Assembly (NCBI RefSeq): GCF_900114415.1
Contig: NZ_FOSZ01000002.1
Location: 496,001 to 560,000 of the forward strand
DNA length: 64,000 bases
Direction of reading: 5' to 3'
Source of the DNA: Shimia haliotis
GTDB lineage: Bacteria > Pseudomonadota > Alphaproteobacteria > Rhodobacterales > Rhodobacteraceae
In this document: one piece after another, positions 41,225 through 50,263 of the stretch
Numbering within the stretch: position 1 is the stretch's first letter
Layout: each line of letters begins with the position of its first letter
Notes under the pieces: generated by a model
What the model was told of the DNA's origin: nothing
The model's input: only the letters and a program-made list of their open reading frames with translations
Database searches by the model: none
Translations under genes and position numbers: made by a program

Positions 41225-42933
41225 CAGTGGCTCTCCCTTGTAACTGGCCGCGTGTCCTTGCCGACGAGGAAATCCAGATCGGCGCCTTTGTCGGCCTGCA
41301 AAACGTGATCGATATACATGGATGCATATCCACGCGTGTAATGTTTGGGGGGCTCCTCCCACTCCGCGCGCCGCGCCGCAAGCTCTTCTTCGCTCACCAG
41401 CAATTCCAGCACGCCGCCCTTGGCAGAGACCTTGATCCGGTCACCCGTTTGCACCAGCGCAATCGGCCCGCCCGCCGTAGCCTCAGGCGCCACATGCAGG
41501 ATCACTGTGCCAAAAGCCGTGCCCGACATGCGCGCATCAGAAACCCGCACAATATCGCGCACGCCTTGCTTCACCAGCTTGGCAGGAACAGGCATATCAC
41601 CCACCTCAGGCATCCCCGGATAGCCTTTTGGGCCACAGTGTTTCAGCACCAGAATGGAGTTTTCATCCACCGGCAGATCATCGCGATCAATGTTGGCTTT
41701 CAACTCTTCGATGCTCTCAAACACATAGGCCTCGCCCTCGTGCTCAAGCAAATGATCGGACGCCGCAGAAGGTTTCACAATTGCACCCCGTGGCGCAAGA
41801 TTGCCCTTCAAAACCCGCAAGCCAGCGGCAGGTTTGCGCGGCGCGTCAAAGGCGAAAATCACGTCACGGTTATAGGTCTCCGCATCCTCGTAGTAATGCG
41901 CAATATCCTTGCCCATCACTGTGGGCGCATCCCGCAGCAAATGGCTCACTTCCTTCAAAACCGCAGGCACCCCGCCCGCGTAGCAAAAGTCCTCCATCAG
42001 GTATTTGCCCGACGGCATACAGTTCACCAAAAGCGGAATGTCAGACCCGATTTCAAAATCGCTAAGGTCCAGATCAATCCCCACGCGCCCCGCCAACGCC
42101 AGCAGGTGCATCACCGAATTGGTCGACCCGCCCAGTGCCGCATTCGCAACAATCGCGTTCTCGAAATTCTCACGTTTCAGCACATCCGACAGCCTCAGGT
42201 CCTCATCGACCATCTCGACAATCCGCTTGCCGGTCATATGCGCCAGCGCCATGCGCCGCGCATCCACCGCAGGCAGCGAGCCGTTCATCGGCAAGGACAA
42301 CCCCATGGCTTCAACCAGCGAGGACATGGTCGAGGCCGTGCCCATCGTCATGCACACGCCTTTGGACCGGCTCATGCCGCTTTCTGTGGCCATGAAGTCC
42401 TTGAGCGTCATATCGCCCGCCTTCACGTCCATCGCAAACTTGCGCACATCGGTGCCAGAGCCCAGATCGCGCCCCTTCCACTTGCCCGACAACATCGGAC
42501 CAGAAGAGACGACAATGGTCGGCAAATCCACCGACGCCGCACCCATCAACTGCCCGGGCGTGGTCTTGTCACAGCCGCCGAGCAGGACAACCCCGTCCAT
42601 GCCATAGGCGCGGATCGACTCTTCGACATCCATCGACAACAGGTTGCGGAACAACATCGCGGTCGGCTTCATCTGGGTCTCGCCGAGGCTCATCACCGGA
42701 AATTCCACCGGAAACCCGCCCGCATCCCAAACACCACGTTTCACACCCTCGGCCAGCTCCCGCAGGCCCGAGTTGCACGGCGTCAGTTCGCTCCACGTAT
42801 TGCAGATGCCAATCACCGGCCGCCCGTCAAACGCATGATCCGGATAGCCTTGGTTCTTCATCCAGCTGCGCCGGATAAAGCCGTCCTTGTCCATCATGCC
42901 ATACCAGCTCTCAGACCGGCGCTTCTTCGTCAT
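41224..42933 (-). CDS. IlvD/Edd-family sugar-acid dehydratase (galactonate-type)
   Basis: A 569-aa Fe-S dehydratase. Cluster cysteines are in [24 protein letters not shown] and [15 protein letters not shown]. It belongs to the branch that includes arabonate and other pentonate/hexonate dehydratases, not dihydroxyacid dehydratase of branched-chain synthesis. Here it should dehydrate D-galactonate to 2-keto-3-deoxygalactonate. This is the Edd-type solution; enolase-superfamily DgoD is absent. It overlaps the alpha-galactosidase gene by 4 bp. Confidence 0.92.
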   Translation of the reverse strand: MTKKRRSESWYGMMDKDGFIRRSWMKNQGYPDHAFDGRPVIGICNTWSELTPCNSGLRELAEGVKRGVWDAGGFPVEFPVMSLGETQMKPTAMLFRNLLSMDVEESIRAYGMDGVVLLGGCDKTTPGQLMGAASVDLPTIVVSSGPMLSGKWKGRDLGSGTDVRKFAMDVKAGDMTLKDFMATESGMSRSKGVCMTMGTASTMSSLVEAMGLSLPMNGSLPAVDARRMALAHMTGKRIVEMVDEDLRLSDVLKRENFENAIVANAALGGSTNSVMHLLALAGRVGIDLDLSDFEIGSDIPLLVNCMPSGKYLMEDFCYAGGVPAVLKEVSHLLRDAPTVMGKDIAHYYEDAETYNRDVIFAFDAPRKPAAGLRVLKGNLAPRGAIVKPSAASDHLLEHEGEAYVFESIEELKANIDRDDLPVDENSILVLKHCGPKGYPGMPEVGDMPVPAKLVKQGVRDIVRVSDARMSGTAFGTVILHVAPEATAGGPIALVQTGDRIKVSAKGGVLELLVSEEELAARRAEWEEPPKHYTRGYASMYIDHVLQADKGADLDFLVGKDTRPVTRESH

Positions 42934-44996
42934 AACTTCTTTCCTTCAACGACCCACATGCGATCCGGAAAGGACCACGGCAGGATCAAACCCTGTTGCA
43001 TCAACTGCTGCCCAGACAGGACCACCGGCCCCTCTTTCAGCGGTATCGAAATCCGGCTCAGATGGCTGGCCTCATCACGGTTGACCAGCTCCACCTCATA
43101 AAGTGCGTCCGCCTCCAGCCCCGTCAGGCGCAGCGGACGCGGCATGTTCTGCACGCCACTCGCGGCCTTGCCGGCAAACATCACAAATTGCGCGCCATCT
43201 TCGGCCAATTGCATCTCGGCAATCACGCTGGGATCAGCGCCGTCAAGCCGCAGAATATCCGCCCGCATCCGCCATTCACGGTTGCCTTTCCACCACGCGG
43301 TCACGCGGCCCAAAACCTCGGCTTCCTCATCCGTCAACTCACGCGGGTCCATCTCGAACCCCATGTGCCGCTGCGCCGCGACCCAAGCGCGGAACCGGAT
43401 GTCATGCATGCGTCCCGACGTATGACAATGACGCGGTCCCACATGGCTACCGGTGATCGCCGCTGGCAAAAACAGCGCCGCATCGTGCTGAATGCGCAAC
43501 CGCTCCAGCGCGTCGTTGCTGTCGCTCAGCCAAACCCGCTGCGTGTGCTGCAAAATGCCTGCATCAATCCGCCCGCCGCCCGAAGCACAACTCTCGATCT
43601 CCACTTGCGGAAAATCCGCCCGCAGCCGCACCATAAGCGCGTAAATCCCGTCGCCCTGCGCCGCATCGGCCACCGGCAACAGTCGGTTGTGATCCCATTT
43701 GATGTAATCAATGTCATGTGTCGTCAGCACCGCCGCGATCTTGTCGTAAAGATAGTCGCGAACCGCAGGGTTGCCGACATCCAGCACCCGCTGCTGCCGC
43801 CCTTCCACCTGATCCGTTCGGCCCAAAATCCACTCCGGATGCGCACGCGCCAGATCGCTGTCCATATTGACCATCTCCGGCTCAAACCAAAGGCCAAACA
43901 CCATGCCCAGCGACTTCACATGATCAATCAAAGGCGTCAGCCCATCAGGCCACTTCCTCGGATCAATGTCCCAATCGCCCAGTGAGGACGTGTCATCGTC
44001 GCGCTTGCCGAACCAACCATCGTCCAGCACGAACCGCTCCGCACCCAGTGCTGCCGCCCGACCCGCAATCGCCGCCAAGGCCGCTAAATCATGGTCGAAG
44101 TAAATCGCTTCCCAGCAATTGTAATGCACCGGCCGCGGCCGTTCCGGATGCGGCCATGTCACCAGCTCATCCCGCAGATGCCGCTGAAACGCCACGGCGC
44201 ATCCGTTCAGCCCAGTCTCGGAAACCGCCAGATAGACTTTGCCCGTCTCAAATGACGTGCCCGCCGCCCGCGTTCCAGTAGCATGACCAAACTGCACCAA
44301 CCGCCGCCCATCGGGCTGCTCCTCGGCATACATCACATGCCCGCCGGACCAGCCATAATGCATGGCATAAACCGCGCCCCGTGTATTGGTCGCGCCGGTT
44401 TCTGGAAAATACGCAATCGGCGGTGTCTCATGACCGGACCGCCCACCCCGAGCCTCGCGCATATGGGTGCCAGACCGCCAAGGCGCGCTCTCCACTTGAA
44501 ACTCGCCAATCCAGCGGCCTGAAAAATCGAGGATTTCTTCGGCAAACTGCGGCGCAGGCATAGCAGGTGCTGCCAGATGATGTAGCGTGATCTCCGCATC
44601 CGACGTCAAGGACGTCGACGCCGCAATCACAGCGCCCTCAGTCGTAAACCGGAACGTCAGCGTCAGCCCCAGCGCCTCATCACGGCAAACGAACTCGGAC
44701 CCATCGCCCGACACCAACGCAAACCTCGGATAGATCGCCCCGCCATCGCGATAGGCCTTGATCCCCGGCTGCCCCTGATAGCTATCGCCTTCCTCAGGGC
44801 ACAACGACAACTCAGGCAGCGCATCAATCATCCCGCCCGTCACATCGCGCTTGGCCGCCGCAAAAACTGCGTTCAAATCTTGCCCCTCAGGCAAAGACGG
44901 TCCCCAGTAAACAGCCACAGGAATGCGCCCGCTTGAGGCCAAAACAAGCGTCTGACCCGGCGCATCAATGCGCCAGGTTTGCATCTTTGGTGTCAC
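42930..44996 (-). CDS. Alpha-galactosidase, GH36
   Basis: A 688-aa GH36 enzyme. It has an N-terminal beta-sandwich, then a catalytic barrel with the nucleophile Asp in YIKWDHNR (about residue 435) and the acid/base Asp in LSDSNDALERLRIQ (about 490). FVLDDGWFGKRDDD is the conserved GH36 segment. No signal peptide, so it acts in the cytoplasm. GTG at 44996 overlaps the permease stop by 4 bp (GTGA); an ATG four codons later is an alternative. Confidence 0.94.
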   Translation of the reverse strand: MTPKMQTWRIDAPGQTLVLASSGRIPVAVYWGPSLPEGQDLNAVFAAAKRDVTGGMIDALPELSLCPEEGDSYQGQPGIKAYRDGGAIYPRFALVSGDGSEFVCRDEALGLTLTFRFTTEGAVIAASTSLTSDAEITLHHLAAPAMPAPQFAEEILDFSGRWIGEFQVESAPWRSGTHMREARGGRSGHETPPIAYFPETGATNTRGAVYAMHYGWSGGHVMYAEEQPDGRRLVQFGHATGTRAAGTSFETGKVYLAVSETGLNGCAVAFQRHLRDELVTWPHPERPRPVHYNCWEAIYFDHDLAALAAIAGRAAALGAERFVLDDGWFGKRDDDTSSLGDWDIDPRKWPDGLTPLIDHVKSLGMVFGLWFEPEMVNMDSDLARAHPEWILGRTDQVEGRQQRVLDVGNPAVRDYLYDKIAAVLTTHDIDYIKWDHNRLLPVADAAQGDGIYALMVRLRADFPQVEIESCASGGGRIDAGILQHTQRVWLSDSNDALERLRIQHDAALFLPAAITGSHVGPRHCHTSGRMHDIRFRAWVAAQRHMGFEMDPRELTDEEAEVLGRVTAWWKGNREWRMRADILRLDGADPSVIAEMQLAEDGAQFVMFAGKAASGVQNMPRPLRLTGLEADALYEVELVNRDEASHLSRISIPLKEGPVVLSGQQLMQQGLILPWSFPDRMWVVEGKKL

Positions 44997-45841
44997 TTCA
45001 CGGCCCCCAGTGTGAGGCCTGCAATGAAATGTTTCTGCATCAGGAAGAACATCGCCACCGGCGGCAGCGCCGCCACGATCGAGCCCGCACTCATCATGTG
45101 ATAGGCCGCGCGGAACTGCGCGTTAAAGCTGGTGATACCCGCCGTCACTGGCTGGCTGTCCGGCCCCTGCGTCAGAACAATCGCCCAGAAATAGTCGTTC
45201 CAGATGAAAGTAAAAATCAGCACGGACAACGCCGCCAGTGCGGGCTTCATCAACGGCAGCACAACATACCAGAAGATCCTGATTTCGCTCACACCTTCCA
45301 CACGCGCGGCCTCGATCAATTCATAAGGCAACGCGCGGATAAAGTTGCGCATAAACAGGGTACAAAACCCCGTCTGGAACGCGATGTGAAACAGCACCAG
45401 ACCGGCCTTGGTGTCATAAAGCCCGAGGCTCAAGGTCAGGTCGCGCACCGGCACCATCAGAATCTGGAACGGCACAAAGTTACCGGCCACAAACAGGAAA
45501 AAGATCCAGATGTTAGAGCGAAATTTGTAAACGCCCAGCGCAAAACCCGTCATCGACGACAGCGCCACCGCCCCGATCACCGTCGGAATGGTGATCATGA
45601 AGGAGTTCAACAGATACTGCGGCATGTCGGAGTTGAAAAACACCTGACCGTAGTTGGTGAACCCTTCAAAACTGCTCGGCACACCCCAGTAATTACCAGC
45701 GGTAAAATCTGCATCCGGCTTGATCGAGAACAGCGCCACCGCCAGCAACGGTGCCAGCCAAAAGAGCAGAGCCACAGGCAATAGAGACTTGTATGCAAAC
45801 TGCGCCCCTGCGGATTGTTTTTCTATCGGTTTGGGAAACAT
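44993..45841 (-). CDS. Carbohydrate ABC permease, MalG-like
   Basis: A 282-aa permease of the CUT1 type with six membrane segments and the EAA loop EAARVEGVSEIRIFWYVVLP. It begins one base after the MalF-like permease stop and overlaps the alpha-galactosidase gene, so transporter and enzyme are coupled. Confidence 0.93.
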   Translation of the reverse strand: MFPKPIEKQSAGAQFAYKSLLPVALLFWLAPLLAVALFSIKPDADFTAGNYWGVPSSFEGFTNYGQVFFNSDMPQYLLNSFMITIPTVIGAVALSSMTGFALGVYKFRSNIWIFFLFVAGNFVPFQILMVPVRDLTLSLGLYDTKAGLVLFHIAFQTGFCTLFMRNFIRALPYELIEAARVEGVSEIRIFWYVVLPLMKPALAALSVLIFTFIWNDYFWAIVLTQGPDSQPVTAGITSFNAQFRAAYHMMSAGSIVAALPPVAMFFLMQKHFIAGLTLGAVK

Positions 45842-45842
45842 C

Positions 45843-46769
45843 TCAGTGCCCCTTCTCTTCGCGATACATCGACCACAGGAAGTAGGCGATAAAGCACATC
45901 ATGATCATAAACAGCACCACGGCGATGGCAGCGCCATAGCCCATGCGGAAGCCGTATTCTGACAGCGCCACTTCGAACATGTAGTAGGCCAATACCCGAG
46001 AGCTGCCGAACGGCCCGCCCTCGGTCATGATCGACACCAAATCAAACGAGCGCAGCGCGCCGATGATCGTGACAACAAAGGCAATGAACGTCGCTGGGCG
46101 CAGTTGCGGCAAAATGATATGCCAAAGCATACGCACACCTTTCGCGCCATCCAGACGCCCGGCTTCAATCTGTTCGGGGTCCACAGCGTTCAAACCGGTG
46201 AGATAGAGGATCATGCAGTAGGCCGTCTGCGGCCACAGACCTGCAATGATAATGCCATAGGTCACAAGGTTTTCGTCACCCAGAACGTTAACAGGGCCAA
46301 GGTTCACCCAGTCCAGCATCGTGTTCAGCAATCCGAAAGACGGGTTGTAAAACCAGCTAAATACAAGACCGACCACCACTTGTGAAATCACAAAGGGGAA
46401 GAAAAACAGCGACTTGTAGATGCGAATACCGCGCACCGTCTGGTTCAGGAAAAGTGCGATGAAAAGGCCGGCGGGGATCGCCAGCAAATACATAAACAGC
46501 CAGATCACGTTGTTTTTGAGCGAGATAAAGAACGCGTCGCGATCGACGTATTCCCAATAGAGCTGCTCATAGTTGCTAAAGCCCACATATTCCGCTTTGC
46601 CCAGTCCGTCCCACTCATAAAGCGACAGGTTGAACGACTGGAAGATGGGAATGATCACGTAAACAGCAAAGAAAAGAATACCCGGCGCCAGAAAAAGCCA
46701 CGGCGCTATTTTTTGCTGGTTTTTGTGGAACCAACTTTCGGTTTCTGGAATGTCGGAAGCAACAGTCAT
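45843..46769 (-). CDS. Carbohydrate ABC permease, MalF-like
   Basis: A 308-aa CUT1 permease. Hydrophobic segments begin at about residue 20, and the EAA loop reads EQIEAGRLDGAKGVRMLWHIILP. It forms the translocation pore with the MalG-like protein. It lies 94 bp after the binding-protein gene; the gap carries a strong stem-loop. Confidence 0.93.
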   Translation of the reverse strand: MTVASDIPETESWFHKNQQKIAPWLFLAPGILFFAVYVIIPIFQSFNLSLYEWDGLGKAEYVGFSNYEQLYWEYVDRDAFFISLKNNVIWLFMYLLAIPAGLFIALFLNQTVRGIRIYKSLFFFPFVISQVVVGLVFSWFYNPSFGLLNTMLDWVNLGPVNVLGDENLVTYGIIIAGLWPQTAYCMILYLTGLNAVDPEQIEAGRLDGAKGVRMLWHIILPQLRPATFIAFVVTIIGALRSFDLVSIMTEGGPFGSSRVLAYYMFEVALSEYGFRMGYGAAIAVVLFMIMMCFIAYFLWSMYREEKGH

Positions 46770-46793
46770 GAAATCTGCCTGCGGTTAGAGGGA

Positions 46794-46819
46794 GACAAGG
46801 CGGGTTTCCCCGCCTTGTC
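46794..46819 (-). other. Intercistronic stem-loop after the binding-protein gene
   Basis: GACAAGGCGGG pairs perfectly (11 bp) with CCCGCCTTGTC around a 4-nt loop, with no T-run on the minus strand. It resembles the stem-loops after malE-type genes that stabilise the binding-protein message and reduce downstream permease expression. Confidence 0.75.
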
Positions 46820-46863
46820 AAAATCAAGACAGGTCGGCGCCCCTCAGGCCGCCGACACAAATC

Positions 46864-48120
46864 TTACTTGTAGATACGACCGCGAGCGCGCTCGAGCTTG
46901 GACAGGATTTTGTCCAGCTGGTCCGGCTTGACCATGAATTCCTGGAAGCCTTCCATGGACACTTTCGCCATTTCTGCCGGTGCATCGCGATCCCAGAACT
47001 GGGCAACACCGCCGGTGGAGTTGGTCGAGAGCATCTTGAAGCCCTGCTGCAGGAATTTGTCGTCATCAACCGAAGAACCCGCGTTCACAGGCAGTTGGCC
47101 CAGGTTCTTGCCGTTGTTGATGATGGTCTGCTCTTCTGCCGAAGTTGCAAAGCGCAGGAACTCACGTGCTGCTTCTTTGTTCTTCGCGTTCGCAGGAATG
47201 TGGAAAGTATCGGTAGGTGCATCTTCCGACAGAGCCACATCAGGGTTGATCTTCACGAACTGATAGAAGTCCAGCTGATCATCGGTCAGGCCTGCTTCAC
47301 GCAGCGGTGCCACAGCAAAGTTACCCATCAGGTACGCCGCTGCTTCGCCTTTAACCATGAACGGCAGCGCTTCCTGCCAGCTGTAGGTCTGGTGGTCAGC
47401 AATGAAGCCGCCCATGTCGATCAGCTCTTTCCAGTTCATGAAAGTCTGCTTCACGCGGTCGTCTTCCCAAGACACTTTGCCCGCAGCCAGATCCATGTGG
47501 AAATCAAAGCCGTTGGTGCGCATGTTCAGATAGTCAAACCAGCCGCCAGCGGTCCACAGGTACTTGGTGCCGATGGTGTAGCAAGCGCGGCCGGAAGCAA
47601 CGATCTTGCCGCAGTTGGCTTTCTCTTCTTCCCAGGTGGTCGGCTCAGACAGACCCAGCTCGGCGAAGATGTCTTTGCGGTAGTAAACGCCCCACTGGTA
47701 GTAGGTATAGGCAACGCCCCACTGCTTGTCGTCGATGGTCAGCGCACCTTTGGTGGATGCCAGACCTTCAGCCATCGCCGGCTCTGCATAGAGGTCGGAG
47801 ACGTCTTCAAACAGGCCCGCTTCTACATAGGGACGCATGCGGTTCGCAGCGTACCAAGTGGCAACATCTGGCGCGTCAGCGGTCAGGAAGTTGCGGATCT
47901 GTGTTTTATACGCTTCGCGATCGATCACCGTGGTTTCGATGTTCAGACCGGGGTGCTTCTCACCAAAGCGACCGATCATCGCTTCCATGGTGGCGCGCGG
48001 CGCCGGGTTCGACGTGTCCAAGAAGATGGTCAGGTCGCCGGTCAGCTCTGCGGATGCCGGAACGGCAAAAGCCGATGCAACCGCTGCTGCGGCTGCTGTG
48101 GTTTTCATTTTGGAAAGCAT
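46864..48120 (-). CDS. Sugar ABC solute-binding protein (family 1)
   Basis: A 418-aa periplasmic sugar-binding protein with a signal peptide (MLSKMKTTAAAAAVASAFAVPASA). The mature part begins ELTGDLTIFLDTSNPAPRATM and has the usual family-1 features (GKIVASGRACYTIG; YLMGNFAVAP). ATG at 48120 has GGAGG upstream. It is the first gene of the galactoside operon. A galactose-containing oligosaccharide or heteroside is inferred as ligand from the alpha- and beta-galactosidases. Confidence 0.92.
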   Translation of the reverse strand: MLSKMKTTAAAAAVASAFAVPASAELTGDLTIFLDTSNPAPRATMEAMIGRFGEKHPGLNIETTVIDREAYKTQIRNFLTADAPDVATWYAANRMRPYVEAGLFEDVSDLYAEPAMAEGLASTKGALTIDDKQWGVAYTYYQWGVYYRKDIFAELGLSEPTTWEEEKANCGKIVASGRACYTIGTKYLWTAGGWFDYLNMRTNGFDFHMDLAAGKVSWEDDRVKQTFMNWKELIDMGGFIADHQTYSWQEALPFMVKGEAAAYLMGNFAVAPLREAGLTDDQLDFYQFVKINPDVALSEDAPTDTFHIPANAKNKEAAREFLRFATSAEEQTIINNGKNLGQLPVNAGSSVDDDKFLQQGFKMLSTNSTGGVAQFWDRDAPAEMAKVSMEGFQEFMVKPDQLDKILSKLERARGRIYK

Positions 48121-48157
48121 TGTGTCCTCCCTGTGCTCCAAAATTATGCAAGTTTTA

Positions 48158-48174
48158 GTTTCATTATTTGAAAC
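48158..48174. promoter_or_regulatory. IclR-type operator between the divergent galactoside units
   Basis: GTTTCA-TTATT-TGAAAC is a perfect 6-bp inverted repeat with a 5-bp spacer, matching the general IclR-family operator form. It lies 38 bp upstream of the binding-protein ATG and 94 bp before the iclR-like gene. A half-site-like TTGAAATC occurs about 15 bp to its right. Confidence 0.7.
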
Positions 48175-48267
48175 CACGTTTTACATATTGAAATCTACAC
48201 ATAGACTCGGCTAGCTTGTCAACAGATTCTTAAGCGCGAGCTTGGGGAGTGGAGGAGAGAGACACCC

Positions 48268-49059
48268 ATGTCAGGGGACGGAACAGTCGGCAAAGCACTG
48301 GACGTGCTGGATCAGGTCGCCGCGTACGAACGCCCCGTGCGTTTTGGCGAGCTGCAAGACAACAGCGCCTACCCAAAGGCGACGCTCTATCGGTTTCTGC
48401 AAACCCTGACCAATCAGGGCATGCTGGCCTATGATGCGGACCGCCAGACCTATACGCTTGGCATGCGCCTTGTGCGCTTGGCCCACGCCGCGTGGACGAC
48501 ATCTTCCCTCGCTCCGATCGCCCGCCCCTATCTTGACGCGCTCAGCGCCGAAACCGGCGAAACCGTACACCTCGCGCAGCTCGACAGCTCGCAGGTGCTT
48601 TATGTCGACAAACGCAACGCCCGCCAGCCGGTCGAAATGTATTCGCAGGCCGGCAAGGTCGGCCCCGCCTATTGCACCGGCGTCGGCAAGGCGATGATGG
48701 CCTTCTTGGATGACGCGGACCTCGACCGCGCGATCCAGCAACAGAGCTTCCATCGCTTCACACCAACGACATTGGCAACAGAGGCGGACCTGCGCGCTGA
48801 ACTCGCCAATATCCGCGCCCGTGGCTACGGCTTTGATCGCGAAGAACACGAACCCGGCATTGCCTGTGTGGCGGTGCCGATCCTCACCGAGAACGGCCGC
48901 ATGTTGGGTGCGCTCTCGGTCACCGGCCCCACGAGCCGGACATCTCTAGACCAACTCGAAGACTGGGCCCCGCGCGTGATCGACACCGCGACCCGCATCG
49001 GTCGCGAAGCACAAGCTTGGCGGTTCCCGGAAACACGACAGGAAAAGGTAACGACATGA
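48268..49059 (+). CDS. IclR-family regulator of the galactoside operon
   Basis: A 263-aa regulator with an N-terminal winged HTH (VRFGELQDNSAYPKATLYRFLQTL, about residues 22-46) and a C-terminal IclR effector domain (GETVHLAQLDSSQVLYVDK; GPAYCTGVGKAMMAF; GIACVAVPIL). It is divergent from the large operon and overlaps the ATPase gene by 4 bp. A pathway intermediate such as a galactonate derivative is a likely effector, by inference. Confidence 0.92.
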   Translation: MSGDGTVGKALDVLDQVAAYERPVRFGELQDNSAYPKATLYRFLQTLTNQGMLAYDADRQTYTLGMRLVRLAHAAWTTSSLAPIARPYLDALSAETGETVHLAQLDSSQVLYVDKRNARQPVEMYSQAGKVGPAYCTGVGKAMMAFLDDADLDRAIQQQSFHRFTPTTLATEADLRAELANIRARGYGFDREEHEPGIACVAVPILTENGRMLGALSVTGPTSRTSLDQLEDWAPRVIDTATRIGREAQAWRFPETRQEKVTT

Positions 49060-50114
49060 CAGGTGTAACGCTGCAAGGGGCCATAAAACGCTATGGCGAA
49101 ACCCAGGTCATCCACGGCATCGACCTCGAAATCGAAGACGGCGAATTTTGCGTCTTTGTCGGCCCTTCGGGCTGCGGCAAGTCCACGCTCTTGCGCATGA
49201 TCGCGGGCCTTGAGGAAACCACCGAAGGCCAGATCAACATCGGCCAGCGCGACGTGACCCATGTGGACCCCGCCAAACGCGGTGTGGCCATGGTATTTCA
49301 AACCTACGCGCTTTACCCGCATATGACGGTGGCGGAAAACATGGGCTTTGGCCTGCGCATGAACGGCCACCCCAAGGCCGAGATCGACGAAAAGGTCGCG
49401 ACGGCCAGCGCAATTCTGAAGCTCGATCAATACCTTGCGCGCAAACCCAAAGCCCTTTCCGGCGGCCAACGCCAGCGCGTTGCCATTGGCCGCGCCATCG
49501 TGCGCGGCCCCGAGGTATTCCTGTTTGACGAACCGCTCTCCAACCTTGACGCAGAACTGCGTGTCGAGATGCGCGTGGAAATCTCCCGCCTGCATCAGGA
49601 AATCGGCGCCACTATGATCTATGTGACCCACGATCAGGTCGAAGCCATGACCATGGCCGACAAAATCGTGGTGCTGCGCGATGGCCGCATCGAACAGGTC
49701 GGCGCGCCGCTCGACCTTTACCGTGACCCCGACAACCGCTTCGTCGCGGGCTTCATCGGCTCCCCGTCGATGAACTTCCTCGAGTGCGACGTTGTCGATG
49801 GCAAACTGGTGCATCCCGCTTTTGGCGCGCCTCAAGACTCGCCGGTCGCCCTGCGCGAAGGCATGAGCAAAGTCACAGTCGGTATGCGTCCCGAGCATAT
49901 CGAGCTCGATCACGCAGCGGACGAGCTGACCATCAACCTGACCGAAGCTCTGGGCGGCGTCAGCTATTGCTATCTGACCACCGCTGATGGCACCCAACTG
50001 ATCGTCGAAGAACGCGGTGACAACCGCAGCCCCGAAGGCGAAACGGTCGGACTTGTGGTGCCGACGGAGCGGCTTTATCTGTTTGACACCGAAACCGGCC
50101 TGCGCCTGCGCTGA
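49056..50114 (+). CDS. Sugar ABC transporter ATP-binding protein (UgpC/MalK-like)
   Basis: A 352-aa CUT1 ATPase: Walker A GPSGCGKST (about residue 37), Q-loop MVFQTYALYPHMT, signature LSGGQRQRVAIGRA, Walker B VFLFDEPLSNLDAELR, switch YVTHDQVEAMTM, and a C-terminal TOBE regulatory domain (about residues 235-345). It is the only ATPase of the locus and completes the importer encoded divergently. The start overlaps the iclR-like stop (ATGA). Confidence 0.93.
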   Translation: MTGVTLQGAIKRYGETQVIHGIDLEIEDGEFCVFVGPSGCGKSTLLRMIAGLEETTEGQINIGQRDVTHVDPAKRGVAMVFQTYALYPHMTVAENMGFGLRMNGHPKAEIDEKVATASAILKLDQYLARKPKALSGGQRQRVAIGRAIVRGPEVFLFDEPLSNLDAELRVEMRVEISRLHQEIGATMIYVTHDQVEAMTMADKIVVLRDGRIEQVGAPLDLYRDPDNRFVAGFIGSPSMNFLECDVVDGKLVHPAFGAPQDSPVALREGMSKVTVGMRPEHIELDHAADELTINLTEALGGVSYCYLTTADGTQLIVEERGDNRSPEGETVGLVVPTERLYLFDTETGLRLR

Positions 50115-50209
50115 TCCAGTTTTCCGGCGCCCGTCCCTCCAAAGGATCTTGGTTCACGATCACCCCATGATCACCATGACCAAAGACGGACACCGATCGA
50201 CAGAAGTGG

Positions 50210-50239
50210 AAAAAGGCCCGCCAACTGGCGGGCCTTTTT
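50210..50239. terminator. Intrinsic terminator between the ATPase and RTX-like genes
   Basis: AAAAAGGCCCGCC-AACT-GGCGGGCCTTTTT, a perfect stem with A- and T-runs on either side, so bidirectional. It serves the convergent ATPase and RTX-like genes. Confidence 0.93.
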
Positions 50240-50263
50240 GTGTGGGTGCAAGGAAACTTCTTC

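Noticed and set aside
41227-43101. A plus-strand open frame of over 600 codons opposite the dehydratase gene
   Set aside because: Shadow of the IlvD/Edd reading frame in GC-rich DNA; Arg/His-rich with no recognisable family.
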